DNA of 64,000 nt from Hymenobacter glacialis (GCF_001816165.1 NZ_MDZC01000068.1:124001-188000), one strand, 5' to 3'. Positions 1 through 9,394 are shown, counted from the first letter of the stretch. Numbers and translations are program-made. The notes: generated by a model not told the origin, from the letters alone.

Positions 1-591
1 GAAGTGCCCGACGCCCTGCGCCAAATCGGCTACAACGTGACCCTGCTCGAACCCCAGGACCTCACCGCGCCCAACCTCAAGCAATACGATGCCCTGGTGG
101 TGGGCGTGCGCGCCTACAATACCATCGACCGCCTCAAAACCCAGCAGCCCGAAATCCTCAAGTACATCGAGCAGGGCGGCAACGTGGTGGTGCAGTACGT
201 GGTGGCCCGCGGCACGGTGATGCCCGAAATCGGCCCGTACGCCCTGAAGCTAAGCAGCGACCGGGTGACCGTGGAAGACGCCCCCGTCACGCTCTCAAAA
301 CACCCGCTCCTGGCCGCCCCCAATAAAATCACCGCGCAGGACTTCACCGGCTGGGTGCAGGAGCAGGGCCTGTACTACCCCAGCTCCTGGGACCCCAAGT
401 ACCAAACCGTCATCAGCAGCAGCGACCCCGGCGAGAAGGCCAAGGAAAGCGCCATCCTGGTGGCCGACTACGGCAAGGGCCACTACATCTACACGGGCCT
501 TTCGCTGTTTCGCGAGCTGCCCGCGGGCGTGCCCGGCGCGTTCCGCCTTATTACGAACATGATTTCCTATGGGAAGGAGCCCGCGCAGTAG
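1..591 (+). CDS. C-terminal part of a PIG-L (LmbE-like) family deacetylase, cut by the window edge
   Basis: The reading frame is open from base 1 and ends at a TAG, so only the last 196 or so codons are visible. The segment resembles the C-terminal, class-I-glutamine-amidotransferase-like domain that follows the deacetylase domain in long Bacteroidota PIG-L proteins: a Rossmann-like start (GYNVTLLEPQDL), then DALVVGVRAYN and YIEQGGNVVVQYV, and a final strand GKGHYIYTGLSLFRELPAGVPGAFRL. The catalytic deacetylase domain would lie upstream of the window, so the family call rests on resemblance of this domain only. A ThuA-like protein is the main alternative. Confidence 0.6.
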   Translation, partial: EVPDALRQIGYNVTLLEPQDLTAPNLKQYDALVVGVRAYNTIDRLKTQQPEILKYIEQGGNVVVQYVVARGTVMPEIGPYALKLSSDRVTVEDAPVTLSKHPLLAAPNKITAQDFTGWVQEQGLYYPSSWDPKYQTVISSSDPGEKAKESAILVADYGKGHYIYTGLSLFRELPAGVPGAFRLITNMISYGKEPAQ

Positions 592-602
592 CAGCGGCTA
601 AC

Positions 603-718
603 AGAACGTCATGCCGAGCGGAGCCGAGGCATCTCGCGTGCAGCAGTAATCAAAACCGAAAAACGATTGCTTTGCTGCCCCGCGCGAGATGCCTCGGCTC
701 CGCTCGGCATGACGTTCT
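603..718. repeat. Interspersed palindromic repeat, family A copy 1
   Basis: Two arms of about 36 bp are almost perfect inverse copies: the left begins AGAACGTCATGCCGAGCGG and the right ends CCGCTCGGCATGACGTTCT, separated by about 44 bp. The RNA could fold into a very long hairpin. It lies between the PIG-L gene and ask. The same arms recur at seven other intergenic loci in the window. Confidence 0.85.
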
Positions 719-763
719 TTTGTAGGTAAAATCATCATCACCCACATCTGCACCTACTCGGCT

Positions 764-786
764 CCCCCTCCCCACCGGGGAGGGGG
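764..786. repeat. GC hairpin just upstream of the ask start
   Basis: A perfect 10-bp inverted repeat, CCCCCTCCCC then ACC then GGGGAGGGGG, is followed by a further G-rich run. It ends 20 bp before the aspartate kinase ATG. It could be a transcript hairpin or part of a dispersed repeat; the function is unknown. Confidence 0.5.
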
Positions 787-806
787 GCGGGGGGTGGGGT
801 ACGCAC

Positions 807-2186
807 ATGCTCACAGTAGAAAAAATCGGCGGCACTTCCATGACCGCCTTCGCCGATGTCCTCCAGAACATCATCTTCCACAACCGCCAGGGCCAGGAGC
901 TATACAACCGCATTTTCGTGGTCTCCGCTTACGCCAACGTCACCAACTGGCTACTCGAAAACAAGAAAACCGGCGCCCCCGGCGTTTACCACCGCATCAC
1001 CCAAGGCCAGGAATTTGCGGCGGCGCTGCAGGAAGTGGCGAGTAAACTCCAAGAGTTGAACAAAGACTACGAGCCGCTGGGCCTCGACCTGTCCGTGGCC
1101 GATGCCTTCATCCAGCAGCGCATCGACCAGGCCCAGACCTACCTCGAAAGCCTCACCAACGTGCTGGCCTCGGGCTACGTGAACAGCACCAACATCCTGC
1201 AGGCCGCCCGCGAAATCCTGGCCTCGATAGGGGAGGCCCATTCGGCGTTCAACTCCGTGAATATCCTGCAAAACCGGGGCGTAAACGCCACGTTAATCGA
1301 CCTCAGCGGCTTTGAGGATGCGCGGGCCCTGACCATTGACGAGCGAATTGAGCAGGCTTTCGCGGGCATCGATTTCGCCACTACCATCTGCGTGGCCACC
1401 GGCTACACCAAGGGCACCGAGGGCATTATGCGGGAGTTCGACCGCGGCTATTCGGAGGTCACCTTCAGCAAAATTGCCGTGGCGGTGCGGCCGGGCGAGG
1501 CCATCATTCACAAAGAATACCACCTTTGCTCCGCCGACCCCAACCTGGTGGGTCTGGAGAAGTGCCGCCCGGTGGGCTTCACCAACTACGACGTGGCCGA
1601 CCAGCTCGCCGACGTGGGCATGGAGGCCATCCACCCCAAAGCCTCGAAGCCGCTGGAGATAAACGCCATCGACCTGCGCATCAAAAACACCTTCGAGCCC
1701 GAGCACCCCGGCACGCTCATCACCCGCGACTTCGTGTCGCCCCGCAAGCACATCGAAGTCATCACCGGCACCGACAAAGTGGTGCTCATCGACATTCACG
1801 ACCCGCTGATGGTGGGCACCGCCGGCTTCGACCTGCACCTCATGCAGGTGTTTTTTGACCTCGATGTGAGCTACATTTTCAAGGCCACCAGCGCCAACAG
1901 CATCACCCTGCTCATCTGGCAGAAAGACCTGCACCCCCCGCTGCTGGAAGCCCTGAACGCCAAATACGAAAAAGTCACCATCGAAGAAGCCGCCCTGGTC
2001 TGCCTCATCGGCTCCAATATCGACGAGCCCGGCCTGCTGGCCCGCGCCGCCGGCGCCCTCGCCGAGGCCGGCATCAACATCCGTAGCGCCGGCTTCGCGT
2101 TGCGCAAAGTGAACATTCAGTTCATCGTAGGCCGCGAAGAGTACCAGCCCGCCATCGTGGCGCTGAACGCGGCGCTAGGCATGTAA
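807..2186 (+). CDS. ask: Aspartate kinase, Ask_Ect-like
   Basis: 459 aa. Aspartokinase phosphorylates L-aspartate, the first step towards lysine, threonine, methionine and diaminopimelate. The N-terminal substrate loop VEKIGGTSM (residues 4-12) replaces the usual KFGGTSV, and the core has FDRGYSEVTF, EAIIHKEYHL, SADPNLVG, NYDVADQL, GMEAIHPKA and RIKNTFEPEHPGTLI. From memory these match the specialised aspartokinase Ask_Ect linked to ectoine clusters. Two ACT modules fill the C-terminal part; the last begins near residue 395 (CLIGSNIDEPG). No ectABC or other amino-acid genes are adjacent. It follows repeat A1 and a GC hairpin and has no visible Shine-Dalgarno. Confidence 0.9.
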   Translation: MLTVEKIGGTSMTAFADVLQNIIFHNRQGQELYNRIFVVSAYANVTNWLLENKKTGAPGVYHRITQGQEFAAALQEVASKLQELNKDYEPLGLDLSVADAFIQQRIDQAQTYLESLTNVLASGYVNSTNILQAAREILASIGEAHSAFNSVNILQNRGVNATLIDLSGFEDARALTIDERIEQAFAGIDFATTICVATGYTKGTEGIMREFDRGYSEVTFSKIAVAVRPGEAIIHKEYHLCSADPNLVGLEKCRPVGFTNYDVADQLADVGMEAIHPKASKPLEINAIDLRIKNTFEPEHPGTLITRDFVSPRKHIEVITGTDKVVLIDIHDPLMVGTAGFDLHLMQVFFDLDVSYIFKATSANSITLLIWQKDLHPPLLEALNAKYEKVTIEEAALVCLIGSNIDEPGLLARAAGALAEAGINIRSAGFALRKVNIQFIVGREEYQPAIVALNAALGM

Positions 2187-2209
2187 AGAAGCAGTAAGCT
2201 CCACTTTCT

Positions 2210-2294
2210 GTCATGCTGAGCTTGCGAAGCATCTTGGCGCCGCCGAACGATTTGTTCCAGCTTGAGAAGGTCCTTCGCTCTGCTCAGGATGACA
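2210..2294. repeat. Interspersed palindromic repeat, family A copy 2 (inner-type arms)
   Basis: The segment starts GTCATGCTGAGCTTGCGAAG and ends GCTCAGGATGAC, with AACGATTTGTTC and GAGAAGGTCCTTCGC between. This is the inner module of the composite copies at 5136, 42166 and 62239, here standing alone downstream of ask. Confidence 0.75.
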
Positions 2295-2383
2295 GACGAG
2301 GCGGTAGAAGGGCAATCAGCGTGAAGCCCTTACTATAACTTGAAATTCACTCCAGTTCCTTACATCAAGCCACTGCTGCTGCC

Positions 2384-3061
2384 ATGACGCTTCGCCAGTT
2401 TCTAGCCTTCACGGCGGTGTCGCTGCCGGCTTGCGTGCTGCTCATTCTGTTTCTTGACCAGCCGCTGGCGTTTTTCTTTCATCGATACCTGGCCGGCGCT
2501 GTCCCTTTTTTTATAGCCTACACCAACCTGGTCGATGCTGGCTATGATGCCGTGGTGCGAATTCAGCTTTTCGGGTTTCCCGCCTTGTGGGTGCTGTTGT
2601 TGCTGGGGTTTGGGGTGGGGCGCTGGGGGCTGCGGCAGCGCTGGGCCACGGTGTTGCTAATCGTGCTGCTCACCCACATTGCTAGCCAAGTCAGCGCCAA
2701 TTTGCTAAAAGGGGTGGTGCACCGTCTGCGGCCCGACGTGCTTTTTACCACCGGCTATTCCGGTACCGGTCTCTGGGCAGCCGGCCCGTATAACGACTCG
2801 TTTCCTTCCAGTCACGTGGCCGTTTATTTCAGTCTGTTTATGCCATTGGCCGTGGCTTTTCCCAGGTGGCGGGTGCCGCTGCTGGTGCTGCCCGCGCTGA
2901 TTTTAGTAGGACGGCTGGTGCTGGGAATGCACTACCTCTCGGACGTCTGGTTTTCGGTGTGGCTGGTCGTTGCGTTCACCTTCCTGTTTGGCCTGCTGGG
3001 GCCCACCCGCGCGGCTAGTGCCGAAACGGCGCCCATTGATGCGGTGAACGCCGCTGAGTAG
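2384..3061 (+). CDS. PAP2-superfamily membrane phosphatase
   Basis: 225 aa, with several hydrophobic helices. All three PAP2 signature blocks are present: KGVVHRLRP (about 109-117), FPSSHVA (about 140-146, in place of the more common PSGH) and GRLVLGMHYLSD (ending about 187). The two histidines and the Arg/Lys residues form the phosphohistidine active site. The family dephosphorylates lipid phosphates such as phosphatidic acid, PGP or undecaprenyl pyrophosphate; the substrate cannot be told. It is transcribed alone between ask and the CocE gene. A second PAP2 gene sits at 16954. Confidence 0.85.
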   Translation: MTLRQFLAFTAVSLPACVLLILFLDQPLAFFFHRYLAGAVPFFIAYTNLVDAGYDAVVRIQLFGFPALWVLLLLGFGVGRWGLRQRWATVLLIVLLTHIASQVSANLLKGVVHRLRPDVLFTTGYSGTGLWAAGPYNDSFPSSHVAVYFSLFMPLAVAFPRWRVPLLVLPALILVGRLVLGMHYLSDVWFSVWLVVAFTFLFGLLGPTRAASAETAPIDAVNAAE

Positions 3062-3122
3062 CCCCACCGCACGCCCCCTGCAGCAGTACTCGCCGCGAAT
3101 TGGCAGTCTGCGGTACTGCTGC

Positions 3123-3130
3123 TACCTTCG
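3123..3130 (+). promoter_or_regulatory. Candidate promoter of the CocE hydrolase gene
   Basis: TACCTTCG is one base from the Bacteroidota -7 box TAnnTTTG, and a TTG lies about 21 bp upstream at 3099-3101, as expected for the -33 box. The ATG of the CocE gene is 39 bp downstream. Confidence 0.5.
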
Positions 3131-3168
3131 TCGCGGCCGCGCGTGGTGGTTCATAGGCTTCATTCTGC

Positions 3169-5102
3169 ATGAGAAAACCTGTTTACTGCTCCGCCGCCGT
3201 TGCGCTGCTGGGCCTGCTGCTGGCCACGGGCGCCACCGCCCAAACCCTGCCCGCCCCGGTGGCCGTCACCGATGCCGCCGCCGCCGCCCGCGCCGTGGCC
3301 GATACCGCCTACATTCACGAGCGCTACGTGAAGACGGAATATCAGATACCGATGCGCGACGGCACCAAGCTCTACACCATTGTGTACGCGCCCAAGGATG
3401 CCGACCAAGTGCGCTACCCCATCATGCTCAACCGCACGCCCTATTCCGTTGGGCCGTACGGGCCGGCCGGTTCAAAACCAACATCAGCCCCAGCAGCACC
3501 ATGCTGCACGAGGGCTACATCTTCGCGTTTCAGGACGTGCGCGGGCGCTACATGTCCGAAGGCCAGTTCGTGGACATGCGGCCGCAGAAGGTGAAGTACG
3601 CTAGCAAAACCGACTTCGACGAGAGCACCGACACCTTCGATACCATTGAGTATCTGGTGAAGAAAGGGCCCAAAAATAACGGCCGCGTGGGCCAGTGGGG
3701 CATTTCCTACCCCGGCTTCTACACCTCCACCGGCCTGCTCAGCGGCCACCCGGCTCTGAAAGCCGCCTCGCCCCAGGCGCCTATCGCCGACTGGTTTTGG
3801 GACGATTTCCACCACAACGGCGCGTTTTTCCTGCCCCACGCCTTCAACTTCATGGCCAGCTTCGGCCTGCCGCGCCCCCAGCCCACGGCCGCTAAAAACC
3901 CGGCCTTTCAGCACGGCACCCCCGATGGCTACGACTTTTTCCTGCGCATGGGCTCGTTGAAAAACGCCGATGCCAACTACTACAAAGGCCAGGTGGGCTT
4001 CTGGAATGAGCTGACCCAGCACCCCAACTACGACGCCTTCTGGGAAGCCCGCAACCTGCGGCCGCGCCTCAAAAACATCAAAGCCGCCGTGCTCACCGTG
4101 GGCGGTTTCAACGACGCCGAAGACCTGTTTGGCGCCCTGAAAACCTACGAGAGCATCGAAAAGCAGAACCCCCGCATTGCCAACCGCCTCGTGATGGGCC
4201 CCTGGATACACGGCGGCTGGGCCCGCGGCACCGGCGAGATGCTCGGCAACGTGGCCTACGGCCCCTCGCCGTCCTACTGGTACCAGGAAAACGTGGAAGC
4301 CCCCTTCTTTAAATCCTACCTCAAAGACCCCAAGCCCACCGCCGCCGCCAAGCTGGCCGAGGCCTACGTTTTTGAGAGCGGCACCAACCAGTGGCGCACC
4401 TTCGATGCCTGGCCGCCCAAAGCCGCGCAGGACCGCACCATGTACTTCCAGCCCAACGGCAAAATCAGCTTCGAGCAGCCCGCCAGCGGCTCCGAGTTCG
4501 ACCAGTTTCTGAGCGACCCGGCCCACCCCGTGCCCTTCACCGAAACCACCACCGTGGGCATGTCGCGCGAGTACATGACCGACGACCAGCGCTTCGCCAG
4601 CCGCCGCCCCGACGTGCTCACCTACCAGACCGACGTGCTCACCGACGACCTCACCCTGGCCGGCCCCATCCAGGCGCTGCTGCAAGTGGCCACCACCGGC
4701 TCCGACGCCGACTGGGTGGTGAAAATCATCGACGTGTACCCCAACGACACCCCCGACAACCCCCGCACCAAGCCCGGCGTGCGCCTCGGCGGCTACCAGC
4801 AAATGGTGCGTTCCGAGGTGATGCGTGGCCGTTTCCGCAACAGCTTCGCCAAGCCCGAGCCGTTTACGCCCGGCCAGGTCACGCCCGTGCCCTTCACCGT
4901 GCAGGACCTCATGCACACCTTCAAGAAAGGCCACCGCCTCATGGTGCAGGTGCAAAGCACCTGGTTCCCCCTCGTCGACCGCAACCCCCAGAAGTACATC
5001 GACAACATCTACCAGGCCGAGGAAAATGACTTTCAAATAGCCACGCACCGCCTGTACCATTCGCCCGCCAGCGCCTCCAAGCTGGTGGTAAAGGTGCTGT
5101 AG
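3169..5102 (+). CDS. CocE/NonD-family serine hydrolase, frameshifted near 3465
   Basis: A secreted alpha/beta hydrolase of the X-Pro dipeptidyl-peptidase S15/CocE type. A signal peptide (residues 1 to about 25, ending ATAQ) is followed by MRDGTKLYTIVYAP. The nucleophile is the serine of GQWGISYPGFY (about residue 179); the Asp is in GGFNDAED and the His in GPWIHGGW. The C-terminal jelly-roll contains the usual QVQSTWFPLVDRNPQ. The frame opened at 3169 runs into an unrelated tail ending at 3594, while the correct continuation (RFKTNISPSSTMLHEGY) is one frame over and runs to 5102. One missing G in a GGG run at about 3465 explains the break. It is either a real mutation or a sequencing error; everything else looks intact. 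Confidence 0.85.
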
Positions 5103-5608
5103 ACAGAGCTGGCAACGCCTTTTTTGGAGGCTAGCAGAACGTCATGCGCATCTGGCGTCCGCGCAGCCGGAGCATCTCTACCGCGCTTTAAGTCATGCTG
5201 ACGAAGGAAGCATCTTATCAGGTCAGAACAAATCGTTCTGCGATGAGAAGGTCCTTCGCAAGCTCAGGATGACAAGAGGCGCGGTGGAAATGCTCCGGCT
5301 ACGCGGACACCAGATGCGCATGACGTCTTTTTATGGGGTTTGATTTGGGATGTAGGACATTGTAAGGGAAACGCAACATGAAGCAGTAATGCCACTTTTA
5401 ACCGCAGCAATTAAAAGCGCTACCATAAGCGCGTATTATAATTGTTAAGAAAAAAATTGGTATATTATACTATTATAACCGCTGAGCCATGACCGGCGCC
5501 TGCCTGTTCAGGGCAATCAAGGGGCCCCAGTGACTTGTAGCCTTGGCTGCTAAATCGGATAGCTACGCGGTTTTCGATGTAATCCCTCACACCTAAATCC
5601 CTCATGCC
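5103..5608. other. Intergenic stretch without a gene: repeat plus AT-rich tract
   Basis: The first part is composite repeat A3. From about 5385 to 5485 the base composition drops sharply (ATTATAATTG, TATATTATACTATTATAA) in an otherwise GC-rich region, which may be promoter DNA for the SDR gene. No convincing ORF or RNA gene is visible in the remainder. Confidence 0.6.
5136..5329. repeat. Interspersed palindromic repeat, family A copy 3 (nested)
   Basis: The outer arms pair AGAACGTCATGCGCATCTGG with CCAGATGCGCATGACGTCT; inside them sits a second module running from GTCATGCTGACGAAGGAAGC through AACAAATCGTTCTGCGATG to GCTCAGGATGAC. The outer arms are a sequence variant (GCGCATCTGGTGTCCGCG) of the common CTGAGCG type. 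Confidence 0.8.
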
Positions 5609-6397
5609 ATGAATGACCAAACCGCATTAATTACTGGCGCATCGAGTGGCATCGGCTTCGAGCTGGCCCGGTGCTTTGCCCGCGACGACTACCGGGTGGT
5701 ACTGGTAGCCCGCCACCTCGACGAGCTCCGGGAGGCTGCCCGCCTGCTGCATCAGGAATTCGAGGAAGTTGACATCGTGCTGCTGCCGTTTGACCTGAGC
5801 CAGCCCGACGCCCCCGACCGGCTCTACGCCGAAACCACCGCCCGCGGCCTGCGGATTGACGCCCTCGTCAACGATGCCGGCTTTGGCGAAACCGGCTACT
5901 TCTCCGATACCGACGTGGACACGGAGCTGGCCATTATTCAGGTGAACGTGACCGCGCTGGTGCACCTGACCAAGCTGTACCTGCGCGACATGCAGGCCCG
6001 CAACGTGGGCCGGATTCTGCAGGTGGGGTCTTTGTCGTCATTCACGCCCAGCCCCTGCCAGGCCGTGTACGCGGCCACCAAAGCCTTCGTGCTCAGCTTC
6101 ACCGAAGCTGTGCAGCACGAGCTGAAGCAGCAGAAATCGGCCGTTACCATGACCGTGCTGTGCCCGCCGCCCACCGACACCAACTTCTTCCGTACGGCCC
6201 ACGCCGAGAACACCCGCGCCGCCCAGAACACTGCCTCGGCCCGGGAGGTAGCCCAGGAAGGCTACGACGTGCTCATGGAAGGCGGCGCCCGCAGCCTCCC
6301 CACCATGGCGGCCAAGGTTAACTTTTTCACCAGCCTGGTGCTGCCCGATTCCATGCTGGCCACCATCATGAACAACCAGCTGCACCCGGCGGCGTAG
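5609..6397 (+). CDS. Short-chain dehydrogenase/reductase (SDR)
   Basis: 262 aa classical SDR. The NAD(P) loop is TGASSGIG (residues 9-16), the NAG-like motif is VNDAGFGE and the catalytic pair is Tyr154 and Lys158 in YAATK. The family carries out NAD(P)-dependent alcohol/ketone reactions; the substrate is unknown, although the protein resembles the DltE/YqjQ-type cytosolic SDRs. The gene is transcribed alone and ends at a bidirectional terminator shared with the converging DUF2911 gene. Confidence 0.85.
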   Translation: MNDQTALITGASSGIGFELARCFARDDYRVVLVARHLDELREAARLLHQEFEEVDIVLLPFDLSQPDAPDRLYAETTARGLRIDALVNDAGFGETGYFSDTDVDTELAIIQVNVTALVHLTKLYLRDMQARNVGRILQVGSLSSFTPSPCQAVYAATKAFVLSFTEAVQHELKQQKSAVTMTVLCPPPTDTNFFRTAHAENTRAAQNTASAREVAQEGYDVLMEGGARSLPTMAAKVNFFTSLVLPDSMLATIMNNQLHPAA

Positions 6398-6442
6398 CGT
6401 CGCGGTAGCGGTTGGTTGGAGATTCCCAACTCCAATGACCAC

Positions 6443-6479
6443 AAAAAAGGCCGCAGCACTAGTGCTGCGGCCTTTTTTT
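6443..6479. terminator. Bidirectional intrinsic terminator
   Basis: A near-perfect hairpin (AAAGGCCGCAGCAC / GTGCTGCGGCCTTT) has an A-run on the left and a T-run on the right, so it can stop both the SDR transcript and the converging DUF2911 transcript. Confidence 0.9.
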
Positions 6480-6495
6480 GCTTCAACGAAGCACC

Positions 6496-7386
6496 TTATT
6501 TACCAGCCTTTTTGGCGTCGGCCATCAGGTCTTCGTTCATCTTCACGTACTCCCCGTTGGGGGGCGTGGAGGCAAGGGCAGCTTTCTTGGAAGCTTCTGC
6601 AGCTTTCATGGCGCCGGCGTAGTCCTTCATTTTCAGGCGCATTTTGGCTTCCGAGTGCAGGTTCCAGAACTTGGCATCGGTGGCGTTGGCTTTTTCCATC
6701 CAGGCCACGGCCTGCTTCATGTCCTTGTTGTTGTCGGCGTAGTACACGGCCGCCGCGGCGAGGTCGCCGGGGGTTGGATTGGCGTTGTTGGTGATTTTCT
6801 CGTCAATCTGCGCCATCACCTTGCTGTCCACATCAGCCAGTATCTTGAATTTAGCACCGGTCATTTCCCATTCCATGGCCACGTTGGCAGTAGCGGGGGT
6901 GAGGTCGGTGAAATTGATGGTGAAGGTCTCCGCCTTGCTGCCCATTTTGTAGGGCTTGATGGAAAAGCGGGCCACGTCCTGGTCCTCCTTGTAGCCGTCT
7001 ACATCGGCTCCCAGCTTGGTGTTTTTGTTGAGCACCACCATCCACTCGGTCTTGTTTGGAATGGTGTAGATGCCGTACTCGCCGGCCGCCACCTTTTTGC
7101 CTTCCACCGTCACATCGTCCGAAAACTTGATGGTGGTGGAGTTGTTGGCGCCCGTGCGCCAGCGCTTGCCGGTGGGAGCCAGCGGGCTTTTGTCTCCAAA
7201 TACGGCCCGGCCTTTCAGGCTCGGCCGCGAATACACAATGGTAACATCCGTCAGGCCCACGCGCTGCGTGATGGTGCTTTGGGGGCTGGCGGCGGGCGTT
7301 CTGATTTGGGCCTGGGCAGCCGGGGCAGCCAGCAAGGTAACGGCCGTAGCGAAAGCAACAGGGAGGCTTAGCAAGTACTTGCTCAT
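6496..7386 (-). CDS. DUF2911 domain protein with TPR-like C-terminus, exported
   Basis: 296 aa. The frame is open further upstream, but the ATG at 7386 starts a clean signal peptide (MSKYLLSLPVAFATAVTLLA, ending AAQAQ). The DUF2911 block follows at about 30-180 (DVTIVYSRPSLKGRAVFGD, GKRWRTGANNSTTIKFS, AAGEYGIYTIPNKTEW). The last 100 residues look helical and TPR-like (NKDMKQAVAWMEKANATDAKFWNLHSEAK). DUF2911 proteins are common in Bacteroidota and are of unknown function, presumably periplasmic. Confidence 0.88.
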   Translation of the reverse strand: MSKYLLSLPVAFATAVTLLAAPAAQAQIRTPAASPQSTITQRVGLTDVTIVYSRPSLKGRAVFGDKSPLAPTGKRWRTGANNSTTIKFSDDVTVEGKKVAAGEYGIYTIPNKTEWMVVLNKNTKLGADVDGYKEDQDVARFSIKPYKMGSKAETFTINFTDLTPATANVAMEWEMTGAKFKILADVDSKVMAQIDEKITNNANPTPGDLAAAAVYYADNNKDMKQAVAWMEKANATDAKFWNLHSEAKMRLKMKDYAGAMKAAEASKKAALASTPPNGEYVKMNEDLMADAKKAGK

Positions 7387-7425
7387 GGGTAAAGGGGAAA
7401 AGGTTGGTGAGGGATATAAAAGTAC

Positions 7426-7452
7426 GAAACCCGCGCTTAGGGCGCGGGTTTC
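7426..7452. terminator. Hairpin between the ABC exporter end and the DUF2911 start
   Basis: Arms GAAACCCGCGC and GCGCGGGTTTC form a perfect 11-bp stem. It lies 53 bp past the stop of the minus-strand ABC gene's downstream neighbour arrangement, upstream of the DUF2911 start. The position fits a terminator for the ABC exporter transcript, though a U-run is weak. Confidence 0.5.
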
Positions 7453-7504
7453 GAGTTTAGAACAAGCCAGGAGCTGGTTTCGCAACTATTTTCCGGTTTG
7501 ATTT

Positions 7505-9337
7505 TTAGCTCAGCTCAAACTGCAGCTTCAGCAGGTTTGCATAGAGGCCGTTGTCGTTATCGGCCAGCTCCTCGTGCGAGCCTTGCTCCACGATGCGGCC
7601 ACCGTCGATGACCAGGATTTTATCGACTTTGCGAATCGTGCTCAGGCGGTGGGCGATGATGATGGACGTGCGGTTTTTCATCAGCTCGTCCATGGCGCCC
7701 TGCACCAGCTTTTCCGACTCGGAATCCAGTGCCGAAGTAGCTTCGTCGAGCAGCAGAATAACCGGGTTTTTGAGGATGGCGCGGGCAATAGCCACGCGCT
7801 GCCGCTGCCCGCCCGAGAGCTTGATGCCGCGCTCGCCCACCACCGTGTCCAGGGATTCGGGGAAAGAGGAAATGAACTGCCAGGCATTGGCCTTGCGCGC
7901 CGCCGCTATTATTTCTTCGTCCGTAGCCGAGGTGTTGCCGTAGGCAATGTTCTCGCGGATGCTGCCGCCGAAGAGCAGCGTTTCCTGCGGCACAATGCCG
8001 ATGTGCCGGCGCAATTCCGTGAGGTCGTAGCTGTTGATGGGCCGGTTGTCAATCAGGATTTCGCCGCCGCTGAGCTCGTAGAACTGCATGAGCAGCGACA
8101 CAATGGTGCTTTTGCCCGCCCCGCTGGGGCCGACCAGCGCAATTTTTTCGCCGGAAGTAATGTCAAACGAAATGTCCTGCAGCACCGGCAAATCGGGCCG
8201 GGTGGGGTAGGTGAAGGCCACGTTGCGGTACTCAATGTTGCCGTGCAGCTGCAGCGGCGCCTGGCCGGCGGGCAGTGGCAAATGGGTAGGCTCGCTCGCC
8301 TCGTCCAGTATTTCCAGAATGCGCTCCGAAGCGCCCAGCGTGCTCTGCACTTTGCCGTACAGCTCGCCCAGGCCCGCCACCGAGGCACCGATAAACATGG
8401 TGTACAGCGCAAATGAGGTGAGGTCGCCAATGGTCATCTGGCCGGTTTGGGTGAGCGTGGCCGCCCGCCACAGCACCAGAATAATGCCCCCAAACAAGCC
8501 GATGATAACGAAGGACACAAACGCCCCGCGGTACAGATTGCTCTTGAGCGCAGCCCGCACCGTATTGGTGAGCGAGGCCGTGTAGCGGCGCGTTTCAAAC
8601 TGCTCGTTGGTAAACGCCTTCACGGTGTTGATGCCCTGCAGTGTCTCTTCCACTACCACGTTGGCCTTGGCCAGTTCGTCCTGCGTGAGTTTGGACAGCA
8701 CCCTGATTTTGCGCCCGAACACCATGGCCAGTACCACAATAGGAGGGAAGGTGGCCAGCATAAACAGCGAGAGCTTCACCGACACCACCATGATGAAGAC
8801 GATGCCCGCCAACAGCGTGGACACCTGCCGGAAAAGCTCAGCCAGCGTTACCGAAAACGTGTCCTGAATCTGGGCCACGTCGGAGGTAATGCGGGAGGTG
8901 ATGGCGCCCACCCGGTTTTTCTCAAAATACGGAATGGGCAAGCTCACAAACTTGGCGTAGAGCGCCTGCCGGATGTCGCGCACCGTGAACTCGCTCACGC
9001 GGGTAAAAAACCAGATGCGCCCGAACGAGAAAATCCCCTGCAGCACGATGACGCCAAACAGCCCCAGCGCAATGCGGTTGATGCCCACCGTGAGCCCGCC
9101 CGGCAAAGCCACGGCCCGGCCGTTGGCCACGTCCACCAGCTTGCCGATTATCCACGGAAAGAGCATGGTGGTGCTGCTGCTGAGCACGAGCAGCACCATG
9201 CCCGCAATGAAAGTGCCCCGGTAGGGCAGCACGTACCGAAACACCCGCAGGCTGCGTCGGAAGGCTTCTTTGGTAAACTTGGGCTTGGGGGCGTCGGGCG
9301 CGCCGTCGCCGCTGGTATTCAATCCGCTACGGGCCAT
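7505..9337 (-). CDS. ABC transporter, fused permease and ATPase (exporter type)
   Basis: 610 aa half-transporter. About 330 residues of six-helix transmembrane domain precede a nucleotide-binding domain with Walker A GPSGAGKST (about 402-410), the signature LSGGQRQRVAIARA (from about 505), Walker B VILLLDEATSALD and the switch histidine in IIIAHRLST. The organisation is that of MsbA/LmrA-like homodimeric exporters; lipid or drug export is likely but the substrate is not evident. The neighbour TonB gene is on the same strand upstream (9395-9895) with about 57 bp between, so the two could be co-transcribed. Confidence 0.93.
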   Translation of the reverse strand: MARSGLNTSGDGAPDAPKPKFTKEAFRRSLRVFRYVLPYRGTFIAGMVLLVLSSSTTMLFPWIIGKLVDVANGRAVALPGGLTVGINRIALGLFGVIVLQGIFSFGRIWFFTRVSEFTVRDIRQALYAKFVSLPIPYFEKNRVGAITSRITSDVAQIQDTFSVTLAELFRQVSTLLAGIVFIMVVSVKLSLFMLATFPPIVVLAMVFGRKIRVLSKLTQDELAKANVVVEETLQGINTVKAFTNEQFETRRYTASLTNTVRAALKSNLYRGAFVSFVIIGLFGGIILVLWRAATLTQTGQMTIGDLTSFALYTMFIGASVAGLGELYGKVQSTLGASERILEILDEASEPTHLPLPAGQAPLQLHGNIEYRNVAFTYPTRPDLPVLQDISFDITSGEKIALVGPSGAGKSTIVSLLMQFYELSGGEILIDNRPINSYDLTELRRHIGIVPQETLLFGGSIRENIAYGNTSATDEEIIAAARKANAWQFISSFPESLDTVVGERGIKLSGGQRQRVAIARAILKNPVILLLDEATSALDSESEKLVQGAMDELMKNRTSIIIAHRLSTIRKVDKILVIDGGRIVEQGSHEELADNDNGLYANLLKLQFELS

Positions 9338-9394
9338 CTACTGCTTGGGGAATCAGGGGCGTGCGCGGGCGGTGCCCGCACACAAATAAAATTA

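Noticed and set aside
3441-5060. 539-residue open frame on the minus strand opposite the CocE gene
   Set aside because: GC-rich antisense frame; low-complexity Gly/His/Val protein with no domain, while the plus strand is a clear hydrolase.
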